A stretch of 64,000 nucleotides of DNA from Gambelia wislizenii. Lineage: Eukaryota; Chordata; Lepidosauria; Squamata; Crotaphytidae. Each line of letters opens with the position of its first letter. Position 1 is the first letter of the stretch. Location of the stretch: assembly GCA_030847615.1 (NCBI GenBank), contig JAUMIR010000004.1, positions 68,851,001-68,915,000 of the forward strand, read 5' to 3'. The notes below the pieces were generated by a model. It searched no databases and was not told the origin of the DNA. It saw nothing but the letters and a program-made list of their open reading frames with translations. This document shows, piece after piece, positions 35,701 through 47,700 of this stretch. Made by a program: the position numbers and the translations under genes.

Positions 35701-38700
35701 AGTTGCTAGCCAATGCTATTGGGGTGTTGGAGGTGACTGCACCTGCAGGTGTACACATATAGACCGTATGTCACTAAAACCCCTTAAAGATGTAAGGTGA
35801 TTTAGCTGTGATGACTTACTATAGCATGCATGCTATTGTCGTGAAAACACTGATACCAGAATATTAGTGAAGAAAAAATGTACAGGTTGCTCCCCATATC
35901 CATAGGGGATATGTTCCTGGACTTACCATGGGTACGCAAAAACTTGGATAATAGCAAACCCTATTGAAATGAATGACTTCCAGCAGAAGCATATCATAGA
36001 ATTGCACTGGAGTACCTAGAAAATGCCTAGAGAGGACATATTTTTTCAGGCGTGGATAAGTGAAGCCACGGATACTGGTCCTGTGGATATGAGGGTCAAC
36101 CTGCATAGGCCAGGGGTGGAGAACTGTGGCCCTCCAGATGTTTTTACATTGCAGCTCCCATAAAATATCACCATCCACTGTGCTAGCTAGGGCTCCTATG
36201 GGTGTAAATATCTGGAGGGCCACCATTGCCCATCTCTGTTTTAAAGCCATGGTGATGGTGAAGAGAGGAAAATAGGACATTTGATGGGGCTGGTTTGGTT
36301 AGCAGCTCTGTGTTTTATTCCTTCCTGCCTCAGCCCATATATGAATCCCTCCTCTCCGTTTAAAAGTTGGAACTTGGTGTGCCTACCTGTCATCTCTCGC
36401 TGCCGGTGCCCATGCTCGCTTTGCAAGTCTTCCTCCCACTTCAGCTAAAAGTGGCGATGGATTGGTATTGATGAATATGCACTGCAGCCCCATCTCGTCC
36501 TCCAGGATAGCCTTGGGGGGTGTTGAACCCTTGACTCTGGGCTGCTGGTCTTCGTTTCCCACAGGGGGCTCTACACTCTCTCCTCCCCCACCCATCTATG
36601 ATGTCACATACACATAGCATTTTGAAGTTAGCATTTTACAGCATCTTTTAGAAGGTCTCATTGTACTGCACCTTGATAGATGTGATGTCAGAGGTTCTTA
36701 CAGTAATTTGCTAGAACAGGCAGTGTGGTGTAAGAGCTCTGTCACAATGGGTACTTGTGATGTCAAGGAATATGACAGGTGGTTTATAGGGTGACCATTC
36801 AGAGTACATCTGTATTGGAGCTTAGCTAGAAGTGAAATCTAAAGCTATGAATGAAGCAATTTTCTGCATTTCTACTCCTCCAGAGATTAGCTCTGTTGGA
36901 CTCCAAGTCTGTAGTTTTCTTTACTATAGATTAATTTTGAGAATATTCAGATGTGCTGTTCTTCCTATTTTATTTTTCCCAATTTCCTTTTATTTGATTA
37001 CCATGAAGACTGACAAGGGAGAGAGGAAGGAGTTAGCCTTCCTTTCCCCCCACTATGAAAATAAGTGAGGGATCCTTGTTCCTAACACATCTGACAACCT
37101 GTATGTCTCCTTGGGTTCTATTAGCATAATGCATGCAAGGATGTTGACTCTTAACTTCCAGCTTGTCTTCTCGTTTCCTTTTTCTTCTTTGGTTGCTAAG
37201 AAGAGTATGGTTGAGCTCCTGGCAATAAAAGCTTTACCTAGTAATAGGAGAAGGCCAGCATCCTATGGTGGGAGTGAGGAGTGGGAGACAGGCCGAGAAA
37301 CCTGGACCCTGCCTACCACTTAATGACATGGTTTCCAGTATTGAAATTAGGAAGACACTAGATGATATAATATTAAAATGATAACTTGTCCTGTTTAGAA
37401 AGTCTATTTTGCCAAAAAAGATTGTCTTTTGCCCAGTGTAGCATTACCAGAGTTTGTGGGGAGGAAGCTAAATTCAGACCTTGTTAATGTGAAAAGTTAG
37501 TGCACTGTAGGGTTAATAGGGATAATACTTGTAGAGAAAGCAAAAGGAAAAATTTTGGGATATCCCAAACATTTTTTTTAAGTACAAAAATTGAGCTAAA
37601 ACATCCACTTTCATTTTTTAAAAAACACATCAAAATGAACAAGAACTCTCAGTGGGTAACTTTACAGGGAGGATTAGAAGGGGACTGGTTAAGTGTCAAA
37701 TGGCCACCAATCTGTAAAGCATGCTGCAAGTAGGTGAGGCTATTGGATATTCTGGTCCCCTGCCAGCAGGAGTGGCAGTTCCATGGCCCAAATGGACTAT
37801 GTAGTTTATGGAAGTGGTAGTACTGGTCCATGTACTCAACCACACTCGCGTAGCTGTGTAGCTAGTGGTCATCCCAATAGTGGTACTCACTTTGGTGAGT
37901 ATAGAAAGCTAGCCAGGCACACAATGAAGGCATTTGTGGTCTCTGCCAGCTAAATTGACCAGTTTCAGTTGAATAACCTTACAGCTGTCTTGATAACACA
38001 AAAGGAGCCATTAGAAGAAGCCCTAAATCAGTGATTCTCAACCTTTGGCTCTCCAGATGTGTTTTGAACAAATCTTTGGACAAATGTTCCCCAAATCTTT
38101 GACAATTAGCTATGCTGGATGGGGCTTCTGGAAACTGAAGTTCAAAACATCTGGAACACCAAAGCGTCAGAATCATTACTCTAAATTATTAGTTCCAGAA
38201 TTCAAATTGCAAGCCTCTAGGAAAGTTTGCTTTTAAAATTATTCAGGCATTGTGAGGAAAGTCAAAGACAATACTTGTGGGCCTTTTTCTTCTGTTATTG
38301 TCAAATGAGTATACAGTTGTCCCTTCATATTCGCTGGGGTTTGGTTCCAGGAAGGTGTGGGTGGCATTTCCCAGCAAGCCTCCTTAAAAGCCTCTGTGCA
38401 CTTGAGGAGGAAAGCTTCCTGCTGGCCGAAAGAAAAGCACAGTCCCATACTATGAGCACACAAATTAAGCTTTCCTCCTTAAATGCTCAGAGGCTGGGTT
38501 GCTGGGAGATCCACCCGCACCTTCCCTGTGTGTGAATGTGTGTAGGAAAGGTTTGAAACGTGAGTTTTAAAGAAGCGGAGTTATAAATTCCATTTGTTGA
38601 GACACAGAGAGGGGGTGGCAAGCATGCGGCTGTGCTTTTCTTTGGGCCATGAGGAGACATGGGGCGAAATGTGAGTTTTTAAAAAAGCCATTCAGTTTGT

Positions 38701-41700
38701 TAAAACACAGAGAGGGGAGTGGCAAGGGGGGGGACTTTGCTTGCATGCTCACAGCATGGGACTGTGATTTTCTTTTGCCTTAGACCCTCTGAGGCTGGTG
38801 TGGGGGTTGTTTGCTTGCTGGGATCTTCCATGTATGTGTATGTGTGCAGGAAGTTTTCCTCCTTAAATGCTCAGAGGCTGCATTGGGGAGAGCGGGGGGG
38901 GGGGGGGGAAGGAATTTCCGCGAATACATAAAACCGCGAAAGTCAAAGCCGCGAATATAAAGGGACAACTGTATATTAAATGCCTTCCAGCAATTCTACT
39001 CCAATTTGTACACATCTGAACTACCCCTGGATGTTGACATACATACATTTATACAATCACCCCCATTGAAAAAATTATCTGACTCACATTATGCACTTTT
39101 AGATAAACCCATCCACTTGGAAGAGCTGAAATTGGCAATATGTAAATTAAAACCAGGTAAATCACCTGGCCCAGATGGGTATTCAGGAGAATTTTATAAA
39201 CTTTTTTTTCAAACACTTAGCCCCACATCTTCTTAAACTCTTTAATGGCATTCTGGACCACAAACCGGTACCACCCAGCTGGAACCTAACTAGAATTATC
39301 CTTATTCCAAAAACTACAGAAACAAATCCGGAAACTACATCTTTTCCGGCCTATTGCTTTATTGAATCAGGATGCTAAATTATTTACTTCAGTTATGGCC
39401 TCCCATGTCAACTCTTTCATTTCTGAATATATTGATCCTGACCAGGCTGGATTCATGCTAGGGTGAGACATCTCAGACTCTATCCGCAGGGCACTTAATG
39501 TAATCTATTATGCCAATAAGTCACATACACCCATGGCCCTTCTCTCATTGGATGCTTTAAAAGATTTGATAGGTTAGAATGGCCTTATCTCTTTGAAGTC
39601 CTTAGCGCTATGAATTTCGGCCCCAAATTTAGGAATACCCTCCTTGACATCTACTCCCATTCACATGCCATGGTCCTTGTCAATGGCATTGATTCCTCCC
39701 TATTTACACTGTCTCGCAGCACTAGGCAAGGATGCCCACTTTCCCCATTGCTGTTTGCCCACATGATTGAGCCCTTGCAATTCTCATCCACAACAACCAG
39801 GAGATCATGGGCCTTCGCATTAAGAATCACCACTATAAAATTGCCCTATATGCAGATGATATCTTACTTTCATTGATGTGTCCAGAAATGTCTTTTCCAC
39901 CATTGAAAAATGTCATAGAATACTTTGAACAATACTCTGGCTTTAAAGTCAATTTTTCAAAATCAAACATGCTTTGTATCAATGCTACGCCCCAGCAACA
40001 GATCGCATGGCATCTTCTTACTGGCTTGCAAGTTAAACCATCTGGCTTCAAATATTTAGGTATTATGGTACCAAGGATTTACACCAGCTAATTGCAAGAA
40101 ATTACAATCATATCACTAACTGGATGACTACCAGGTTGAAGGTGTGGAAGTCCCTCAAACTCTCTCTTTTGGGTAGGATTGCCCTAATCAAGATGTTTCT
40201 GACACCACTTCTCTTTTTCTTCTTTCAAACCATCCCCATGTCCCTCTCCCCTTCTAGATTCAAAAGATGGCAAAATATGATTACTCAGTTTGTCTTTGAG
40301 ACAAAATGACCACGCTTCCCAAAATCTGCAAGGCTCAGGGACTCCAAGAAGGGCGGTCTAGCGATCCCTGACCTTACCTTATATTTCCATGCGTTTCAAA
40401 TGGCCCAATTCACTCAATTACTCTAAGAAAACTTCCTAACGAGATGGGTTGAAATTGAACTCAAGGATTTATCACCTGAACACTGCATATATTTATACGC
40501 CTCTGTTCCGCCACATACACTTAAACTAATAGCCCACCCTTTTCTTGCTACTTCTCTTTCTATATGGCAAAAGTGGATGCCAGTCTTGGCCCCGAATACA
40601 TCCCCAATATGGCCCTTTTTGCTACACCCCAGATTTATGGCCCCAGATAAATTCCTTCAGTATGAGGCCTGGAAACAGCATGGGATCCATCACATGAGGG
40701 ACCTATTTGAAGGTGGAAAACCTAAATCAAAGCAAGACATTTTGGCCACGTGCTCTCCTTTTTGTCCCAATTGGCTCCAGCTTCACCAAGCCACTACATT
40801 TTTATCCCGCTTGGTTGCACAAGGAGAATACCCCTGATCACTCACCTTTTATGAAGGTGAGCTTGTGCTATCCCTAAGTTCCTAAACAAAGGTTTGGCTG
40901 CGACTATATATAAGTCCATACTTGGTCATCAATATGGAGAAGGTGATCTCACGCGAAGGGTCTGGCAGTCTGACCTTAACACTATGCTTTCAGAATCTGA
41001 GTGGACACGTATATGGTCCTCTCTCCCTTACAAATCACATTCAGCAGAGAAGGGACACTGAAAATTATTCATAAATGGTATCTTACCCCTCTGCAACTCT
41101 CCAGAATGACCAAGTCCATATCCCCTAATTGCTGGCAAGGTTGCAATGTAATCGGCTCCTACTTGCATATGTGGGTAGAATGTCCATCAGTACAAAATTT
41201 TTGGAATGAGGTGTTATATTATCTCTCTTCCATCACACAACAATCTATCAACTTTTGTCCTGCTCTTTTGCTCTTGACAATTTATACTGGCGGAAACAGT
41301 ACCTTAAAGTACAGAAAAATATTGGCGTTCCTCTTAGCAGCCACCCGGACTGAGATAGCCAAGCACTGGAAAACTGGATTGTTTTCCATACAGGAATGGT
41401 GGGAAAGGGTTTGGTCCACTTGGCTCTCTGAAAAACTGGCCTATATGACCAAGCTATATCATGGTAACGTGCCAGCTACTACTTTTGAAGAGGACTGTTT
41501 TATTTTAATACAATATGTAAACAATACAGGCCAATGCCCAAGACCCCCAGGATCCCAGCTCCCATTCAAGAAGGATGTGCTGCACAACTCTACTGTTCCC
41601 TCTGCAGCTTCCACAATATCATTGACTGCTCTTGCTTAGACTCATCTGTGAAAGTGAAGAAATACAAAACATGTACCTGCTGTGCTCTGGGCTATACAGG

Positions 41701-44700
41701 TTGTCCTTTCCTACTATTTATAACCATCCTGACTATGTTTGTCATTGAATGTTCATTTGTTTGTGAGACATTATTGTTTCTATGTTGACTCATTAATTGA
41801 TCCAAATAAAATCTTTTTTTAAAAAAGTTCATAGTTTGAATCTTACCTTTGCTACAAATCTGTGCACCTCTCTGAGCATCCATCTTTCTTTTGAAATATA
41901 GGGATGGTAGCACTGTTCTATCTTGCAGAACATAAATATATGATAATGCATGTGCAGCTCTTCAAACTCTGAAGTGTTACACAAATACTATTACAGTAAT
42001 TATCATTAAACATTAAATTACCTGTAAAATTCCCTACTGTCTAATAGTCACAGTGATAACATTTATTTTAGAGCAAAGCATGATATTTGTCTCCTTTTGT
42101 TGGTGGTGCTTTGAGAACATTCTGGGAGCAGGAATAAGCTTGGGCGATTTGTAAACAAACTTGTGCTTAAAGGGTATTTTACATGCAGTATCTGAGGACT
42201 TAAACTGAGGGCTTAAGGTTTTTGTTGCCTGAGGAATAGGAAGAATGCAACACTGTACTGTACTTAGTTGTTTCTCACCATTAATTTTCTTCTTTGAATT
42301 TCAGCATTAGATCCTTTGTAGTACCTGAAACACAAGAATCTGAACTGCCTGTCCAAGATAGTAGAAGTTGTGATGGAGAACAACCATACCATCCTCCTGA
42401 AATCACACCACTCTATGGCATCTCATCAAAAATGGTTCCTTTGTTCCAGGAAGCTGGATATAAGTAAGGAAGAAGAGATTGCTTGTCTGTAACTATGTTT
42501 CTTCAAGTGGTCTCTGTGCCCTCACACAAATGGGTGTTGTGCCTGTGCAGAGATTCTACTCAGAATGTGCCGGCCATGTGTGTCACAGCTTGTCAAGCTA
42601 CTGTCCCCTCAGTTTCGAAGTCCAAAGAGAAATATACAGGGACCTGAAAGAGGGGAGGTAGGGTGGGGTTGTGTAAAGGCAGAGATGACCACTCAAAGAA
42701 GCACAGTTACAGGTATACTCCTGTTCTTTTTTGTGGTCTTTGTGCCTCACACAAATGGGTGACTGTAAAGTTTACCAGAGACTGGTGGGTGAGATCACTG
42801 AAGAACAGCAGAAAGTACAGCTGGGCTTCCACCCTGACTGTAAATTGGATAAACATAGATGGCTGCGGCCGTGTAGCAGCTTTAAACAGTTCAGGCAGGG
42901 GAATGTCGTGAAGCAAAGCTGACAAAGAAGCCACTGTCTGGGTGGAGTGTGTCCATACGTCAACTGAAACAGGTTGTTTAGCCAGTTCATAGGCAAGGTT
43001 TATAGTCTCTACAACCCATTTGGAGAGTCGCTGTGAAGAATCTTGTCCATTTTGGGGGCTACTGTAGCAAACGAATAGCTTGTTGGAATGGTGAAATGTC
43101 ACAGTATGCTAGCACTCATTGCACATCTAGATGATGCAGGGATCTTTCCATAGACAAAGTTGGTTGTGGATAAAAAGTAGGGAGGGCAGTGTTATGGCTC
43201 AGATGGAAATGTGAGACTACTTTGGGGAGAAAGGCAATATTTGTTTGCAGGACCACTTTTTCCTGATGAAAGACAAGAAATGGATGATCAGATTACAGAG
43301 CTGCGAGCTCGCTCACCCTTCTTGCTGATGTGATAGTAACAAGGAACACCACCCTTAAGGTAAGTTGCCACTCATCAATTGACATAAGTGGTTCAAAGGG
43401 CCTTCAGATAAGCTCTGAGAGGACCAAAGACACTCAACCAAGAGGGAGGAGCAACTGGTGGATAAAGGTGCACTGGTCCCTTGATAAACCTTTTTACAAC
43501 AGGATTTGAGAAGAGAGTGGTTGACATTGGAGAGGCCGGTTGGTGGGGCACAATAACAGCCAGATAGACCTTTAAAGAAGAAAAAGTCAAACCCTGCTCC
43601 TGAAGATCAGTAGAAAATAGAGAATGGTGGAGACTGCTGCAGGAGAATGAGGCTTAGACCTCAATGACACAAAGGAGCTGAATTGCTTCCACTTGTTTTG
43701 GTGGGATCTCTTGGTAGTGTCCTTCCTGGATGCTGATAGGACTGCTGTAAGCCAGGGTGATGTTGTTGTGTGATTCTTCATGCTGAGAGCTGTAGCATCT
43801 TGAGATCAGGATGGCAGACTTGCTCCTGGGAGTGTGGCAGTAGGTCTGGTCCGAAGGAAGAGACATGACTGTGCCCCTGGAAAGATGGAGAAAAGAGGTG
43901 AACCATGGTTGCCTGAGTGAATATGGTGCAATCAGAATTGTATTGGATTTGTCTCTGGCAATTTTCACTACCACTTTTGCCAGTAATGGAAAGGGAGGAA
44001 ACAGCTGCATCAGATAGCTGGACCATCTGAGTAGAAAAGCATCCTCGAGAGATCCTCATCCTTTCCCTGCTCTGCAACAGAAGCAGGGACACTTCACATT
44101 GATAGGAGACTCAAAGATTGATGTGGACATTCCCCATCTGGTGGTCATTATATGATAGGCATCTTTGGACAGAGACCACTCATGCTGAAGAGCAAGGGCA
44201 TGGCTGAGAGAGTCTGCTAACATATTCTCTATCTGACAAGTGCACCACCATGGAATGAGCATGTTTCTTGGTGCACCAGTTCTATAGAGTCATGGCCAGA
44301 TCGAGGAGCAATGTTGAGTGAGTGCCTCATTATCTGTTTATACAGCAAACAACAGTGGTGTTGTCTGATGTCACTTGTCCAGGTCTGTCCTTCACTTTCC
44401 TCTTGAATGCCTGCAAGAAGCTTCAAGGTGTTGATGTGAAGCCAGGACTCTTGGGAAGACCAGTGATCTTGTTCTGTGACATCGCTGCAGTGTGCTTCGC
44501 AGCCTGTCAGAGATGTGTGTGTAGTTACCATGCATAATGGATTAGGCAGACGAAACAGAATGCCACAGTTAAGATTGCGGGTTCTCATCCAAAAAGGGCA
44601 CTGTCAACTTCCTGGATTGATGTTCTTGAAGGGTGGAATCTTAGGTACACCAGATAAGTAACAGCTGTAGTGGTGACCATAAGGCCCAGGAGCCTCTGAA

Positions 44701-47700
44701 TGGTGAGTGCAGAGCAGTGAAGTTGATGGAGAAGTGCATCTATTCTCTCTCTAAGACGCTCCACCCTGTTGATGGGAAAGTAAGCTCTGCCTATGTTGAG
44801 TCCCATGTCGACCCAATGAAGTCAACAACCCTTGTTGGTTCCAGAACTGACTTCTTGGGGTTGACATTCATAACTAGGTCTTAAAGAAGAGATAGGGTCA
44901 GATGAATGTCCTGGAAAAGCCTGCTCCAGGAGGATGACACAAGCAGCCAAACATCCAGATATGGATAAATCTGTACCCCTAGAGTCCTGAGAAAGGAGAC
45001 CACTACTGCCATGCAATTGGTGAATAATCTTGAAGCTGTAGAGAGACCGAAAGGGAAAACCTTGTATTGGTAGCAATCCTTGATTGCAAACCTGAGGAAT
45101 TTGTGATATTGTGGCCTAATCCCAATGTGAAAGTTAGGTGTCTCGGAGGTTGCAAACCAATCTCCCTTGCAGAGGAACGATAGGATGAAATGTAGTGTCA
45201 CCATTTTGAACTTGCATGGCTTGATGTATCAATTGACACCATGAAGGTCCAGAATCAGGTGAAGGCCACTGTCTCTCTTTGGAACTGTGAAGTACTGGGA
45301 GAAATAAGTCTCTCCTGCAATGATTCAGCACCTTTCTGTACCAAGGTAATAATCTTGTCTAACAGCGCTCTGGATGGAGGGATACAAGAAAAAATGCCAA
45401 TGGGTGAAGTACTTGAAAATGCTATGGCAAACTATGGTCAGCACCTAGAAATCTGTGGTGATGATCTGCCAGGTAGCATACGTGAGGCAGAAGTCCCATT
45501 GAATGCAACCAAGCATAATGCCAGAGGTCTACTGCCCCCAGCATTACCTTTTCCATGCAGTCCACAGAGTGACAGGACTACTGGATCTGCTGAGTTAACA
45601 GAGAAGAGGGCCTCTTGCTGGAATAGTAACAGCATATTTCACTGCTCCTCTGGCAGATCTGGGATGAACAAAAACATCTTAATCCAAGAGTAACCTCTGG
45701 TAGGCAGGTGTGCATGCCTACATGTTAGCCACTCTCACTGCCAGGGCTGCCTAGGAGTAGAATTGATGTCCAAGTGCCCACCCTACCAATACTCTACAGT
45801 GTTGAATGTGCCTTTCTCCCACTTTTGGATTGAGATGTCTCTACTATGATTGAATTCAGTTCAGTGTTGGAACAGGAATGCTGCACACTCATGTTGGGTC
45901 CTGTACAGATTTTCCAAGCACCAGGATGATGAGTAGAAATGGTAGAACTTCAGGACTTCCCTCCATAAATGCTTGTGCTGATAATGGTTGATGTACAATA
46001 CCTAGGTGTACAGGGAACAGCCATGAATTCTGGGAACTCAAGTCTAAAATATCTGGAGGACCAATATTTGGGAACCACTGGTCTAGAAGAAGCATATGAT
46101 CTCTGAAAAGAAGACCACTTGCGTCAAGGTGATGGAGGAGGTGGATGACACTGAGATGGATCTCTAATCCAAGGAGAAGCCACAGCATGGGACACAGGCA
46201 CATTTTGTTCAGACATGACCTGTACATCCTGCACCAAAGAGAATTCTGAAGCAGTAGCACTCAGTATCAATAGCTCTATAGATACTGAAGGTGGTTGCAG
46301 TGGAGTTACAATAATCAGTACCGAAGATGCTGGTACTAGTTCAGGTGTTGCAACCGAGGATGGTACCACTCGGTGGCTGGAAAGTGTCAACCAGTTATTC
46401 TCTTTTGGTTTTGCATCTGCTGCTTCAGTCAAGGCCAAACAACCCTCTGGAAAGGCTACTCTCTTCTGAGAAGACTTGAGCAGAATGGAGAGATTGTGGC
46501 CTGTGGCCCACAGCCGATTCCCCTGAAACCGATACTGCAGTAGCTTGTGGGGTAACAGTAGGAGTGCCATTGCGACCGAATCTGTGGTAAATACCGAGGC
46601 AGTAATTGAAGGTGCTGCAAGAGTTGATACTGAGACTGATGTCAGTACCAAGGCCAACTTTGGTTTCTTTGGTCTGGAGATAGTTGAAGAGGCTGAACAC
46701 GGTTGGTTGGTGGCAGCCCATTCAGCGACTTGTAATGATTTCTCCTAGCAGTGCAATTTCATCTGGAAGTCCTATTCTTAAAGACTTTAGCTTTGAAGCC
46801 CTGACAAATTTTGCACTTCTCAAACATGTGTTCTTCTCCCAAGCAAAATAGACAAAAGAGTGTGTGTCAGAGAGTGATACCTTGCAACTGCAAGAGGTAC
46901 GAAGTTTAAAGAGGGAGGTAGAGGCCATAATATTGAAAGGCGGGGGGGGGGGAAGAAATCCCTAAGTAAAGAGAGATTTTTAAAAATATATAAATGGAAA
47001 ACAAAGGAGAAAACAAATGGAATTCAGAGAGCAGTAGAGAGGCTAGAAAGAACAGAAAAAAGAAGAGAGGATCTACTCAGCCAAGAATAACCAGTGAAAG
47101 AAGTCATGCTGCCAGTAGATGGAGAGAAATTAGGGGAACAGTAGCTTGGCTACTAAGGCATGCATGGTAGGTGGGAGGGGCAGGGTTCCCACCAAGCTAC
47201 TCAGCTTTAGAACATTCTAATTGGAGTCTCTACACAGGTGCAAAACCCATTCGTGTGAGGCAGAGACCACAAATAAGAATATAAGAAAACCAACTGCTTG
47301 TCTTGCACCTATATTATATCCTAGTACTGTACTTCTTGCCTCACATTATAGGCCACGGCCATTTGGAGAAAAGGAAAGCAGTCAAGTGCCCAAAGAATTG
47401 AGAGTGAGGGATTCTAGAGGGACGAAAGAAGCTTTGGGTCAGGAGTGAGCAAAGTGTGGCTGTGGGGCTGCCTGCAGCCTTCCAAATCTGTTTTTGCAGC
47501 CCTCAACCAGTCCAGACTTCCCAGACTGACCTTTTGCTTCCCCCTCCCCCCAAAATAGAGATTTGACATATGTGGAAGAGAATGGGGAAATTCACCTTTT
47601 AAATAAGTTGCAGTGCTTTCTTGTGCAACCTAACAAACCCCCCAAAATCCTGTTTTTCAAAATCCCCACCCCTGCTGTATCTGTAGCTTGGTAGTAATCT

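Noticed and set aside
46124..46657. 177-codon - strand ORF as a host gene
   Set aside because: Lies in the Gag-like region of the antisense DIRS element; Ser/Val/Leu-rich with no host domain.
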